Shown here: one piece after another, positions 14,242 through 22,561 of the stretch | Numbering within the stretch: the stretch's first letter is position 1 | Layout: each line of letters begins with the position of its first letter | From: NORP181 sp047623555 | GTDB taxonomy: Bacteria; Pseudomonadota; Alphaproteobacteria; Rhodobacterales; Rhodobacteraceae | Direction: 5' to 3' | DNA: 25,502 nucleotides | NCBI GenBank assembly: GCA_047623555.1 | Contig: JBLHMP010000062.1 | Span: forward strand, 1-25,502 | The notes under the pieces: model-generated | What the model was told of the DNA's origin: nothing | The model's database searches: none | Seen by the model: the letters and a program-made list of their open reading frames with translations, nothing else | Translations under genes and position numbers: made by a program

Positions 14242-15402
14242 ATGTCTACAAATTCCACTGACCTGACACAGGTTCGCCGTCCCATCCATCAGGCGAATGG
14301 GCTGCCAAACGCCCATTACACCGCCCCTGCGGTCTATGAAGAAGAAAAAACCGCCCTGCTTGCGTCGCAATGGGCCGGATTAGCTGTGGCGGCGGACGTA
14401 CCTGAGGCAGGTGACGCGGTTCCGATCACCTTTTTGGACATGCCGCTGCTGCTGATCCGCGACAAAACCGGCCAAATTCGGGTATTTCAGAACATTTGCC
14501 GTCATCGCGGCATGATTCTGGTCGAAAAACCGCGCAAAATAGAAGGCGCCATTCGCTGTCCCTATCACAGTTGGTGCTATTCCACGCAAGGGCGCCTGGT
14601 TATTACCCCACATGTGGGCGGCCCCGGCGTCAACGAACACGACGGCATCGACCGCGATTTGTTGGGCCTGATCGAGGTGCGCAGCCATATCTGGCGCGAT
14701 GTGGTCTGGATCAACATTTCTGGCGATGCCCCAAAATTTGAGGACGCAATGGCTGCTGTCATTGCGCGCTGGGCCGAGTTTGACAAACCGCTGTTTCATG
14801 GCGGTGACGACAGCCGGTTCTCGTTGACGGTAGATTGCAACTGGAAACTGGCGGTCGAAAACTACTGCGAGAGCTATCATTTGCCTTGGATACACCCCGG
14901 ACTGAATAGCTATTCCCGGCTTGAGGATCATTATCACATCCAAGAGCCCGGCCAGTTTTCCGGTCAAGGCACCACGGTGTATCGCCAACTTGCTGGTGAT
15001 AACGGCGCGAAGTTCAGCGATTTTGACGGGCTAAGCCCAGTCTGGAACAAAGCCGCCGAATATATCGCTGTCTATCCCAACGTCCTGCTGGGCGTGCATC
15101 GCGATCACGCGTTTACCATCATTCTGGTCCCCGAAGGTCCGGCAAAAACCACTGAAAACGTCCACATCTACTATGCCTCAGACAACAGCGATGCCGATCT
15201 GCGGGTCGCCAACACCGAACAATGGAAACTGGTGTTCAAAGAGGACATCTTTGTTGTGCAAGGCATGCAACGCGGTCGTGCAGCACCCGGGTTTGACGGT
15301 GGCCGGTTCTCGCCCGTTATGGACAATCCGACGCATCTTTTTCACGACTGGGTGGCCAGCAAGATCGACGCCCACCGCGCCCAGGATCTAGCCGCAGAAT
15401 GA
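14242..15402 (+). CDS. Rieske non-haem iron oxygenase, alpha subunit
   Basis: 386 residues; GAGGG lies 7 bases before ATG. The N-terminal Rieske [2Fe-2S] domain has C86-x-H88 in Asn-Ile-Cys-Arg-His-Arg-Gly and C106-x2-H109 in Cys-Pro-Tyr-His-Ser-Trp. The catalytic domain has the mononuclear iron ligands H213 and H218 in ENYCESYHLPWIHPGL and a likely third ligand D335 (Lys-Glu-Asp-Ile-Phe). This layout matches the family of choline monooxygenase, carnitine oxygenase CntA and glycine betaine demethylase GbcA, which act on quaternary amines, as well as ring hydroxylases. No reductase gene is adjacent, so electrons must come from elsewhere. Substrate unknown. The stop overlaps the next gene by ATGA. 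Confidence 0.93.
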   Translation: MSTNSTDLTQVRRPIHQANGLPNAHYTAPAVYEEEKTALLASQWAGLAVAADVPEAGDAVPITFLDMPLLLIRDKTGQIRVFQNICRHRGMILVEKPRKIEGAIRCPYHSWCYSTQGRLVITPHVGGPGVNEHDGIDRDLLGLIEVRSHIWRDVVWINISGDAPKFEDAMAAVIARWAEFDKPLFHGGDDSRFSLTVDCNWKLAVENYCESYHLPWIHPGLNSYSRLEDHYHIQEPGQFSGQGTTVYRQLAGDNGAKFSDFDGLSPVWNKAAEYIAVYPNVLLGVHRDHAFTIILVPEGPAKTTENVHIYYASDNSDADLRVANTEQWKLVFKEDIFVVQGMQRGRAAPGFDGGRFSPVMDNPTHLFHDWVASKIDAHRAQDLAAE

Positions 15403-15590
15403 ACGATCTGGACGGGCGGCTTTTGGCGGCGCATGCAAAAAACGATCGGGCGGCTTTGGTGACACTTTACACCTTGGCCGCCGACCAAGCCCCTACTGAA
15501 CAGGCAAAACGGTTCTACCTAACCCATGCCTATGTCTTTGCTTTAGAAACAGATCATCCTGACAGTGCGGTTCTGCGCGCCCGGCTCTGA
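15399..15590 (+). CDS. Small helical protein coupled to the Rieske oxygenase
   Basis: 63 residues, its ATG overlapping the oxygenase TGA (ATGA). The sequence is almost wholly helical: Arg-Leu-Leu-Ala-Ala-His-Ala, then ALVTLYTLAADQAPTEQAKR and a segment with Phe-Tyr-Leu-Thr-His-Ala-Tyr-Val-Phe-Ala-Leu-Glu. This spacing resembles a pair of TPR or SEL1-like helices. Tight coupling to the oxygenase suggests an accessory role such as stability or assembly. No named family recognised. Confidence 0.75.
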   Translation: MNDLDGRLLAAHAKNDRAALVTLYTLAADQAPTEQAKRFYLTHAYVFALETDHPDSAVLRARL

Positions 15591-15618
15591 AACGCGTTCT
15601 TGCGCTTTCTGCTTTCCA

Positions 15619-15638
15619 AAAATATCCCCGCCGGAGGC
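15619..15638. repeat. Roseobacter-type short intergenic motif
   Basis: AAAATATCCCCGCCGGAGGC occupies the 55-bp gap between two convergent genes. I recall this motif, read the other way as GCCTCCGGCGGGGATATTTT, as a frequent intergenic element at gene ends in Rhodobacterales genomes. It is flanked by A-runs on both sides and has only weak self-pairing. No second copy was noticed in this window. It might act in bidirectional termination. Confidence 0.5.
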
Positions 15639-15645
15639 AAAAAAT

Positions 15646-16455
15646 CTAATCCGCCACTCGCAGTTGATCATAAAGATGCCAGGTTGCGTGTCCGAGCAGC
15701 GGCAACACCAAAAACAACCCCAAAAACCCCGGTATCAACGCCGCAAAGGTAATTACCGCGACAAACAATGCCCAGCATAACATCGGCACCGGATGGGTCA
15801 GAACATATTGAAAACTGGTGATCATCGCGGTGACAAAATCGATTTCACGATCCAACAACAATGGCAGAGACAGCACCGTAATCATGTAAAGCAACAACGC
15901 AAATAGCGCCCCAATCATGCTGCCGACGGTTAACATGGTCATCCCATTCACGCTCAGAAACACCTCTATTGACGTCGACACATTGGTCATCGTCGTCAGC
16001 CCCATAAACAGCGCAAAAATCATATGGCCAAGAAAGAACCAGAACAGAAATATAAAGACAATTATGGCGCAGAGTGATGGCAGTTGACGTCGGCTCTGAT
16101 GCAAAATAACTCCAAAAATCTCATTCCAACGCAGCGGTTCGCCCATCTCAAGTCGACGAGAGACCTCATACAGACCAACGGCTGCAAATGGCCCGATCAA
16201 CGGAAACCCGATCGCCGCCAGAACGAGCCATAGCGTCGTCTGGGTTTCCGTCGTAATCCAGATCATCGCCCAGCCGGCCAGCACGTAAAACCCCGAGAAT
16301 ATCAAACCATATAGCGGCGCGCGGCGCACATCCAACATACCGCGTTTTAGCGCCGTTCGCAGGGTTTGAAAACTGACCGGACCTAGGGTCGGAATGCCAA
16401 AATCCGGGTGTTCGCTCAAATGCTCTCTACCAGTGCCGGACGTTTTTGCGGCCAT
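15646..16455 (-). CDS. DUF2189 integral membrane protein
   Basis: 269 residues from ATG 16455, overlapping the end of the upstream amidase gene by 40 bp. A TTG at 16419 giving 257 residues overlaps the amidase stop by TTGA and has a purine-rich site, so it is a serious alternative. About six TM helices: the first follows RRAPLYGLIFSGFYVLAGWA, then LVLAAIGFPLIGPFAAVGLY with Glu-Val-Ser-Arg-Arg-Leu-Glu, and later AFVAVITFAALIPGFLGLFL-type segments ending in a Gly-His-Ala-Thr-Trp-His-Leu-Tyr motif. The Arg-Ala-Pro-Leu-Tyr-Gly start and the final Gly-His-x-x-Trp-His-x-Tyr are signatures of DUF2189. Function unknown. Confidence 0.87.
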   Translation of the reverse strand: MAAKTSGTGREHLSEHPDFGIPTLGPVSFQTLRTALKRGMLDVRRAPLYGLIFSGFYVLAGWAMIWITTETQTTLWLVLAAIGFPLIGPFAAVGLYEVSRRLEMGEPLRWNEIFGVILHQSRRQLPSLCAIIVFIFLFWFFLGHMIFALFMGLTTMTNVSTSIEVFLSVNGMTMLTVGSMIGALFALLLYMITVLSLPLLLDREIDFVTAMITSFQYVLTHPVPMLCWALFVAVITFAALIPGFLGLFLVLPLLGHATWHLYDQLRVAD

Positions 16456-17837
16456 TGTGTCGCCGCATGATAGGCAGCGCCCAACGCCAACAACGGCGCA
16501 TCGCCACCACGCGGGCCAAATATTTGCACGCCTCCGGGTAAACCTGCAGCGCCAAACCCGCAAGGCATCGCCAGACTGGGCAGGCCAATCAGGCTGACCG
16601 GCACAACCACCTGCATCCAGCGATGATAGGTATCCATCGCCTGCCCGGCTATTTCGGTCGGATAAGGCAGCTCTGTGGCAAACGGCCAAACCTGCGCGCT
16701 TGGCAAAACCAACGCATCATAGCGATCAAAAAGCGTGGCAGCCGCTCGAAACCATTGCGACCGCACCACACTGGCCTGATGCACCTCTACTGCGGAATAC
16801 GCCAGGCCACGCTCAATTTCCCACAATGCCGTGTCTTTCAAATCGGCCTTGCGATTCATCAACGGCGCCAATCCCATCGCCACCGACCAGGACCGCAGGG
16901 TGATCCAACTGTCCCACATTGCATCCGCCGAAAACGGTGGCGCAACGGGCTCAACATGGCACCCCAAATCCTCAAACACCCGCAACGAATCCCGTGACAA
17001 CTCCAAAATCCCCAGCTCCATCGCAAAGGCCCCGCCCCAATCGCCAAGCCAGCCGATCCGCAGACCTTTGGGGTCCACGGCACCAAGCGGCGCGATGTCA
17101 GCCACCGGGTAGCCATGCATTTGTTGCGGGTCAGCGCCAGATATCACATCCAGTAAAAGCGCGATATCCTCGGGGCTGCGCGCCATCGGCCCATGGGTGG
17201 CCAATTGGTGCAGAAACGTATCTCCCTCAGGCTCTGCCGGCACACGCCCGAAACTGGGTCGGAACCCATAAACGTTGTTCCACGCCGCCGGGTTGCGCAA
17301 ACTGCCCATCATGTCGGACCCGTCCGCCAGCGCGGTCATGCCAGTGGCAAGCGCGGTTGCGGCCCCACCAGATGAGCCGCCAGCACTAACCGATAGATCA
17401 TAAGGATTGCGCGTCACCCCATAAACCGGATTAAACGAATGCGACCCAAGGCCAAATTCCGGAACATTGGATTTGCCGATCAATATCGCCCCGGCGTCGC
17501 GCATCCGCTGGGCAATTAGCGCGTCCTTATCCGGGACATGCCCGGCAAATATAGGCGAGCCATGGGACGAGACAATGCCCGCAACATCGGCCAAATCCTT
17601 GACTGCAATGGGCAAACCATGCAGCGGACCATGCACTAAACCGCGCGATCTGGATTGATCCGCAGCAGTGGCCTCGGCCATCAACGCATCCGCATCGCGC
17701 AATGCAACAATGGCGTTAACTTTGGGGTTCACCCTCTCGATCTGACTCAGGGTGGCCTGCATCAACGCGGCAGCGCTCAGCTCTCCTGTGGTCAGATCAA
17801 ACAATAGTTCGGTAGCAGAGCGTCGGGTCAGAGACAT
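16416..17837 (-). CDS. Amidase-signature family hydrolase
   Basis: 473 residues, ATG 17837 with AAGG upstream. The Ser-cisSer-Lys triad is complete: K80 in Ile-Ala-Val-Lys-Asp, S155 in GGSSGGAATALATGM and S179 in Met-Gly-Ser-Leu-Arg, with the canonical 24-residue spacing between the serines. Such enzymes hydrolyse amide bonds of small molecules, or serve as GatA in Glu-tRNA amidotransferase. This one lacks gatB/gatC neighbours and is annotated in relatives simply as amidase. The usual Gly-Ser-Asp-Thr-Gly-Gly-Ser is Gly-Ser-Asp-Met-Met-Gly-Ser here, a mild deviation next to the nucleophile. It precedes and overlaps the DUF2189 gene. Confidence 0.93.
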   Translation of the reverse strand: MSLTRRSATELLFDLTTGELSAAALMQATLSQIERVNPKVNAIVALRDADALMAEATAADQSRSRGLVHGPLHGLPIAVKDLADVAGIVSSHGSPIFAGHVPDKDALIAQRMRDAGAILIGKSNVPEFGLGSHSFNPVYGVTRNPYDLSVSAGGSSGGAATALATGMTALADGSDMMGSLRNPAAWNNVYGFRPSFGRVPAEPEGDTFLHQLATHGPMARSPEDIALLLDVISGADPQQMHGYPVADIAPLGAVDPKGLRIGWLGDWGGAFAMELGILELSRDSLRVFEDLGCHVEPVAPPFSADAMWDSWITLRSWSVAMGLAPLMNRKADLKDTALWEIERGLAYSAVEVHQASVVRSQWFRAAATLFDRYDALVLPSAQVWPFATELPYPTEIAGQAMDTYHRWMQVVVPVSLIGLPSLAMPCGFGAAGLPGGVQIFGPRGGDAPLLALGAAYHAATQWPQKRPALVESI

Positions 17838-17939
17838 ATTTAGCGGCCTTAGTCAGAGAGTTTCCCCAGCCTAGCCGCCGATTTTCACAATGAAAAGCCC
17901 CGCAACCTCCCCCAAGGGAGACCAACCCTCACAAGAGCG

Positions 17940-17964
17940 GCGTAGGGTGGGTGAAAACCCACGC
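17940..17964 (+). repeat. GAAA-capped intergenic hairpin
   Basis: GTGGGT (17947-17952) and ACCCAC (17957-17962) enclose the tetraloop GAAA, with outer GC pairs 17940-17941/17963-17964 across a 5-nt bulge. It lies just past the 3' end of prfB. There is no T-run on either strand, so it is not a plain terminator. The segment resembles small dispersed hairpin repeats that I have seen in many proteobacterial intergenic regions. Confidence 0.45.
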
Positions 17965-17972
17965 TTCTAGCG

Positions 17973-19097
17973 TTATTCGCTCTGCGCTTGGGCGCGGCTT
18001 TTACCGGCCACATTCATCGCCAACGTCGCCGCCATCAGCGCATCAAGATCACCGTCCAACACGCCCTTGGTGTCCGACGTTTCATAGCTGGTGCGCAGGT
18101 CTTTGACCATTTGATAGGGCTGCAAAACATACGACCGGATCTGGTTTCCCCAACCGGCATCACCCTTGTTTTCATGGGCTTCATTGATCGCCGCATTACG
18201 TCGGTCCAGCTCTTGCTGGTACAGCCGCGACTTTAGCGCTTTCATGGCGATATCACGGTTCTGATGCTGTGATTTCACCGAACTGGTGACAACGATGCCA
18301 GTGGGAAAGTGGGTAATCCGCACCGCTGAATCCGTGGTGTTCACATGCTGTCCGCCAGCTCCGGACGACCGATAGGTATCAATACGAATATCCGACGGGT
18401 TCACTTCGATGTCGATGTTGTCATCAACCACCGGATAGACCCAAATTGAGCTGAACGAGGTATGCCGCTTGGCCGCAGAATCAAACGGCGATATGCGCAC
18501 CAGCCGATGCACGCCGCTTTCCGATTTCAACCAACCATAGGCATTCTGACCGCATATTTTGTAAGTTGCCGACTTAATCCCGGCCTCTTCACCAGAGGTT
18601 TCTGATTGCAATTCAACATTATAGCCCTTTTTCTCGGCCCACCGTACATACATTCGCGCCAGCATCGACGCCCAGTCACAGCTTTCGGTGCCCCCGGCCC
18701 CGGAATTGATTTCCAGAAAGGTGTCATTGCCATCGGCCTCGCCATCCAGCAACGCCTCGAGCTCTTTTTGCGCCGCCATTGTCGCCAGCGCCTTCAGCGC
18801 CACTTCGGCCTCTTCGACAACTTCGCTGTCATCTTCCATCTCGCCCAACTCGATCAACTCAATGTTGTCGGTCATATCCTGCTTGATGCTGGAATAGGTC
18901 TCCATCGCGTCCACCAGCATTTGCCGGTTGCGCATCAGCTTTTGCGCCGCTGTTGGATCATCCCACAGATTGGGATCCTCGACCCGTGCATTGAATTCCT
19001 CAAGCCGATGTGGCGCGGTCTCCCGATCCATTCTCTGGCCTAATAAGTTCAGCGACTTTTCAATCTCGGCGACAGTGTTTTGCGTCTCAGCGCGCAT
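17973..19097 (-). CDS. prfB: Peptide chain release factor 2
   Basis: 374 residues, ATG 19097. RF2 recognises UGA and UAA in the ribosomal A site and triggers peptide release. The stop-codon reading motif Ser-Pro-Phe is at 203-205 and the catalytic Gly-Gly-Gln at 248-250 (SSGAGGQHVNTTDSAVRITH). The N-terminal coiled-coil domain contains DPNLWDDPTAAQKLMRNRQM. The frame is uninterrupted from the start codon, so the programmed +1 frameshift with internal UGA found in enteric prfB is absent. It lies 66 bp downstream of mrcA on the same strand, the usual order in this group, separated by a small GCCCG/CGGGC hairpin (19142-19157). Confidence 0.97.
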   Translation of the reverse strand: MRAETQNTVAEIEKSLNLLGQRMDRETAPHRLEEFNARVEDPNLWDDPTAAQKLMRNRQMLVDAMETYSSIKQDMTDNIELIELGEMEDDSEVVEEAEVALKALATMAAQKELEALLDGEADGNDTFLEINSGAGGTESCDWASMLARMYVRWAEKKGYNVELQSETSGEEAGIKSATYKICGQNAYGWLKSESGVHRLVRISPFDSAAKRHTSFSSIWVYPVVDDNIDIEVNPSDIRIDTYRSSGAGGQHVNTTDSAVRITHFPTGIVVTSSVKSQHQNRDIAMKALKSRLYQQELDRRNAAINEAHENKGDAGWGNQIRSYVLQPYQMVKDLRTSYETSDTKGVLDGDLDALMAATLAMNVAGKSRAQAQSE

Positions 19098-19163
19098 GCG
19101 GAATCCTGCGAATTAAAGGCTTGAACATTGTTGATAGACCAGCCCGCATTGACGGGCAAGCGG

Positions 19164-21716
19164 TCAGTAAAGTCCGCCGGAACTGATTGTTCCGAATGTC
19201 GCTTTGGGTCCGACCACGGCGGTGCCCCCGGTTGAGGTTTCGACCCTTCGTCCACTGTCGACGATTTCCTGCACCAATGGCAGATCCGCCCCCATCGCAA
19301 AGCCGCCATCATAGGACCGCCCAAACAACGGGTCCTGGCCATTGCGAAAATATTCGGCCACGACATATTCGCCGCTGGCACTATCTGGCAGGCGCGACCC
19401 GGTATAGCGGTCAATTTTGATGAAATGGCCACCTGGCGGCACTTCAAACGGACCACCGCCAAATTTGTCGATGGCCTTTTCCATGAACGACTGGAACACT
19501 GGCCCACACATTGACGCCCCATAGGCCCCGCGACCCAATGGGCGCGGACGGTCATACCCTATATAACAGCCCGCCACGATATTGCTGGTAAAGCCGATGA
19601 ACCAAACATCCCGTGCCTCGTTGGTGGTGCCGGTTTTACCCGCCACCGGCACGCTCAGGTTCACATGCCCCGATGCGGTGCCACGATCAACCACGCCCTT
19701 CATCATTGACGTCAGCTGGTAGGCGGTGATGGGGTCCATCACCTGCTCGCGGTTACTCACAATCCTTGGCAATGCGTTTGTCGCCAGGTTGGCCGAGTCA
19801 CAACCAACACAATCGCGTTGGTCATGGCGATAGATCGTTTCGCCATTGCGATCCTGAATCCGGTCAACCAATGTCGGCTCAACACGCTCGCCGCCATTGG
19901 CAAACATCGCGTAGGCAGCAACCATTTTATAAAGCGTGGTTTCCTGTGATCCCAACGCGTTTGCCAGATACGGGCCAAGTTCCTCATAAACTCCAAAGCG
20001 TTCGGCATAGCCTGCAACCACGCCCATGGTGACCTCTTGTGCCAATCGGATGGTCATCAGGTTCCGTGATCGTTCAATACCAGTACGCAGCGGCGTCGGT
20101 CCGTAAAATTTGTTTGACGAATTGCGTGGCCGCCACAGACCCTGCGGTGTGTTGATCTCAATCGGCGCATCCACCACGATGGTCGCCGGGCTATAACCAC
20201 TATCAAGAGCCGCCGCATAGACGAACGGTTTGAAACTAGACCCCGGCTGGCGTTGCGCCTGTGTGGCGCGGTTAAACACCGAACTCTGATACGAAAATCC
20301 GCCTTGCATTGCCAAAACCCGGCCCGAATTCACGTCCATCGCGACAAAGCCGCCCTGTACTTCGGGCAATTGCCGCAATGTCCAGCGAATGAAAGACCCG
20401 TCATCATCGTCGATCATGGCGCGTACATAAACCACCTCGCCAACCGTTAGCAGATCACCGGCAATCTTGGCCTCTTTCGCACGCGCCTTGCCCGGAAGCA
20501 GCTTGCGCGCCCATTGCACATCTTTGGCAACGATCCAGTGACCATCTGCGTCCTCATCAACACCTTCGATGCCGATGCGGGCGTTTTTGGAGCCGACCTC
20601 AAGTACGACCGCCGGATACCACTGGCTTACCAGATCGATATCGCGCGACAGCACCAAATCACCAAGGGCGGCGCGCCACAGGGTCTCGTCGCCCAACTGA
20701 TCCACAGCAATGGTTTGCTCGGTGCCGCGCCACAGCCCTTGGCTGCGATCATATTTCTCCAACGAGGTGCGCAGGGCTTTGGCCGCTTCGATTTGCATTT
20801 CTTCGTCTATGGTGGCCCGCACCGTGAAACCGCCGGTGAAAAATTCACCTTCGCCAAAGTCACGGCTCAGCTGGCGGCGGATTTCATCGGTGAAATAATC
20901 GCGCGGTGGCAAGGCGGTTCGAAAACTGGCGAAATCGCCGTTCTGAACCGACCGCAGCGGTTGCGCGACCTCAACCTCGTAAACGGCCTCGGTCAGGTAA
21001 CCGTTTTCAAACATCTCTGTGAGCACAAAGTTACGTCGCGACAACAGCCGCTCTTTGCGCCTTACCGGGTGAAAATCTGAAGGGGCTTTTGGCAAAGACG
21101 CCAAAAAGGCCGCCTCATGGGGGGCCAGTTCGTCCAGCGTTTTGTTGAAATAGGTCTGCGAGGCCGCAGCAACCCCATAGGAATTTTGCCCGAGGAAAAT
21201 CTCGTTCATGTAAAGTTCAAGGATTTGCTCTTTGTTCAACGTCTCCTCGAGACGGGCAGCAAGGATCAGTTCCTTGATCTTACGTTCAATCTTGCGGTCG
21301 CCAGATAGCAAAAAGTTCTTCATCACCTGCTGGGTAATGGTTGATGCGCCGCGCACGGATTTGCCGCGCGATCGCACCGCCTCGATGCCAGCGGCGGCGA
21401 TGCCGCGCATGTCATAGCCCTTGTGGGTATAGAAATTCTTGTCTTCAGCCGAGATAAACGCCTGTTTCACCATATCCGGAACGTCGTTGGAGGGCGTGAA
21501 CAGACGGCGTTCGCGGGCGAATTCGTCGATGATACGCCCCTCGCCCGAATAGATTCGACTGATGGTTGGCGGTTTGTATTGGGCAAGCGATTCGTGGCTG
21601 GGCAGATCGCGCCCATAGACCCAGAATATCGCGCCGATGCTTAGGGCAATCACAGCGATGCCCAGTGTCACAAGCGAAAAGATCGCTCCAAAAAATGAGA
21701 GTATAAACCTGATCAC
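19164..21716 (-). CDS. mrcA: Penicillin-binding protein 1A, bifunctional transglycosylase/transpeptidase
   Basis: 850 residues, GTG start at 21716 with AAGGG about 7 bases upstream. After one TM helix (8-34), the GT51 glycosyltransferase domain shows catalytic E91 in SAEDKNFYTHKGYD and RGASTITQQVMKNF. An OB-like insertion follows from about 320. The transpeptidase domain has S493-x-x-K496 (PGSSFKPFVY), S550-x-N552 and K694-T695-G696. It polymerises and cross-links peptidoglycan on the outer face of the inner membrane. The length fits the family. It has its own good promoter and is followed by prfB; the periplasmic amidase gene two genes upstream belongs to the same cell-wall neighbourhood. 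Confidence 0.97.
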   Translation of the reverse strand: MIRFILSFFGAIFSLVTLGIAVIALSIGAIFWVYGRDLPSHESLAQYKPPTISRIYSGEGRIIDEFARERRLFTPSNDVPDMVKQAFISAEDKNFYTHKGYDMRGIAAAGIEAVRSRGKSVRGASTITQQVMKNFLLSGDRKIERKIKELILAARLEETLNKEQILELYMNEIFLGQNSYGVAAASQTYFNKTLDELAPHEAAFLASLPKAPSDFHPVRRKERLLSRRNFVLTEMFENGYLTEAVYEVEVAQPLRSVQNGDFASFRTALPPRDYFTDEIRRQLSRDFGEGEFFTGGFTVRATIDEEMQIEAAKALRTSLEKYDRSQGLWRGTEQTIAVDQLGDETLWRAALGDLVLSRDIDLVSQWYPAVVLEVGSKNARIGIEGVDEDADGHWIVAKDVQWARKLLPGKARAKEAKIAGDLLTVGEVVYVRAMIDDDDGSFIRWTLRQLPEVQGGFVAMDVNSGRVLAMQGGFSYQSSVFNRATQAQRQPGSSFKPFVYAAALDSGYSPATIVVDAPIEINTPQGLWRPRNSSNKFYGPTPLRTGIERSRNLMTIRLAQEVTMGVVAGYAERFGVYEELGPYLANALGSQETTLYKMVAAYAMFANGGERVEPTLVDRIQDRNGETIYRHDQRDCVGCDSANLATNALPRIVSNREQVMDPITAYQLTSMMKGVVDRGTASGHVNLSVPVAGKTGTTNEARDVWFIGFTSNIVAGCYIGYDRPRPLGRGAYGASMCGPVFQSFMEKAIDKFGGGPFEVPPGGHFIKIDRYTGSRLPDSASGEYVVAEYFRNGQDPLFGRSYDGGFAMGADLPLVQEIVDSGRRVETSTGGTAVVGPKATFGTISSGGLY

Positions 21717-21745
21717 ATTACGGCCCTTTTTCAGGTGGTCCGGAC

Positions 21746-21774
21746 AATATAGGGACTGTCAGCGCAAGGGTCAA
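21746..21774 (-). promoter_or_regulatory. Sigma-70 promoter of mrcA
   Basis: On the minus strand TTGACC (21774-21769), a 17-bp spacer and TATATT (21751-21746), each 5 of 6 to consensus. Transcription would start near 21739, giving a 5' leader of about 23 nt before the GTG. Confidence 0.65.
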
Positions 21775-21843
21775 AACACGATATGGCAAAGAACGGCCCA
21801 AAACACTCCTTTTCCAATATTGTTTTTGCTCAAAAGACCAGTT

Positions 21844-22482
21844 TCAAACTTCGGAACTCAGTAATTTGATCCCGACAAAGGCAAAAAACGCCCCAAGCGT
21901 CGCCTGTATATAATGCCGCGCCCGCCCATAGACGCGCACCATCACCGGAGTTGTGAACGCAACGGCGTAAATGAGATGAAAAACCACCGACAAAATGAAC
22001 GTCCCAATCACAATCGCCGCCCCGCCCCACATCGGTGCGCCCTGTTTCAGCCCCAGCGAAATAATCGCGATCCACACAAGCGCCGCCTTTGGATTGGTCA
22101 TCTGAATAACATAGCCGCGCAACGCATTGCCAATTGGCGATGTCTCGGGCCCGGCAAGTTTCTGCGCCTTGATATCACCGGGCGACGCCGCCGATTTGAA
22201 CGCTTTATAGGCAAGGAATAACAGGTAAAGCCCGCCAAACACTTTGATGAAAAAAACGCCCGCATAGACCGACAGCAATGCCGCCAAGCCCAACACGGTC
22301 AGAACCGCCCAGGTGAGCGACCCGGAGGCAAGCGCAAGGGCAAGCGCAATACCGGATGCGCGACCAACGCTCATCGAGGTGCCGATGACGGCCATAATAT
22401 TGGGTCCGGGGCTGGCCATTCCCAACAGAAAGGCAGAATAGGCAAGCGAAATATCTGGCAGGTAAACTGAGTAATCATTCAT
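21844..22482 (-). CDS. LysE/RhtB-family amino acid exporter
   Basis: 212 residues, ATG 22482 with AAAGG 9 bases upstream. It starts with a TM helix carrying the family hallmark AFLLGMASPGPNIMAVIGTS, followed by a Ser-Val-Gly-Arg-Ala-Ser-Gly loop. Five further hydrophobic segments include one with GGLYLLFLAYKAFKSA, and the mid-protein signature QMTNPKAALVWIA is present. RhtB proteins export homoserine, threonine or related amino acids by proton antiport. Specificity cannot be read from the sequence. It lies between mrcA and the cell-wall amidase gene, where many relatives have no extra gene, so it may be a local insertion. Confidence 0.92.
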   Translation of the reverse strand: MNDYSVYLPDISLAYSAFLLGMASPGPNIMAVIGTSMSVGRASGIALALALASGSLTWAVLTVLGLAALLSVYAGVFFIKVFGGLYLLFLAYKAFKSAASPGDIKAQKLAGPETSPIGNALRGYVIQMTNPKAALVWIAIISLGLKQGAPMWGGAAIVIGTFILSVVFHLIYAVAFTTPVMVRVYGRARHYIQATLGAFFAFVGIKLLSSEV

Positions 22483-22561
22483 ACGAACCGCGCCTTTCGT
22501 TACGGATGTTCCTATACTGTTCCCACTACTGCAATTTGTCTGGAAAATGATTACTATTTAA

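Noticed and set aside
16456..16689. N-terminal extension of the DUF2189 frame
   Set aside because: It lies deep inside the amidase gene in another frame and reads as Cys/Trp/Arg-rich nonsense. Family homology begins after 16419.
17973..19097. Programmed frameshift in prfB
   Set aside because: The frame is continuous from ATG to stop without an internal TGA, so no frameshift is needed.
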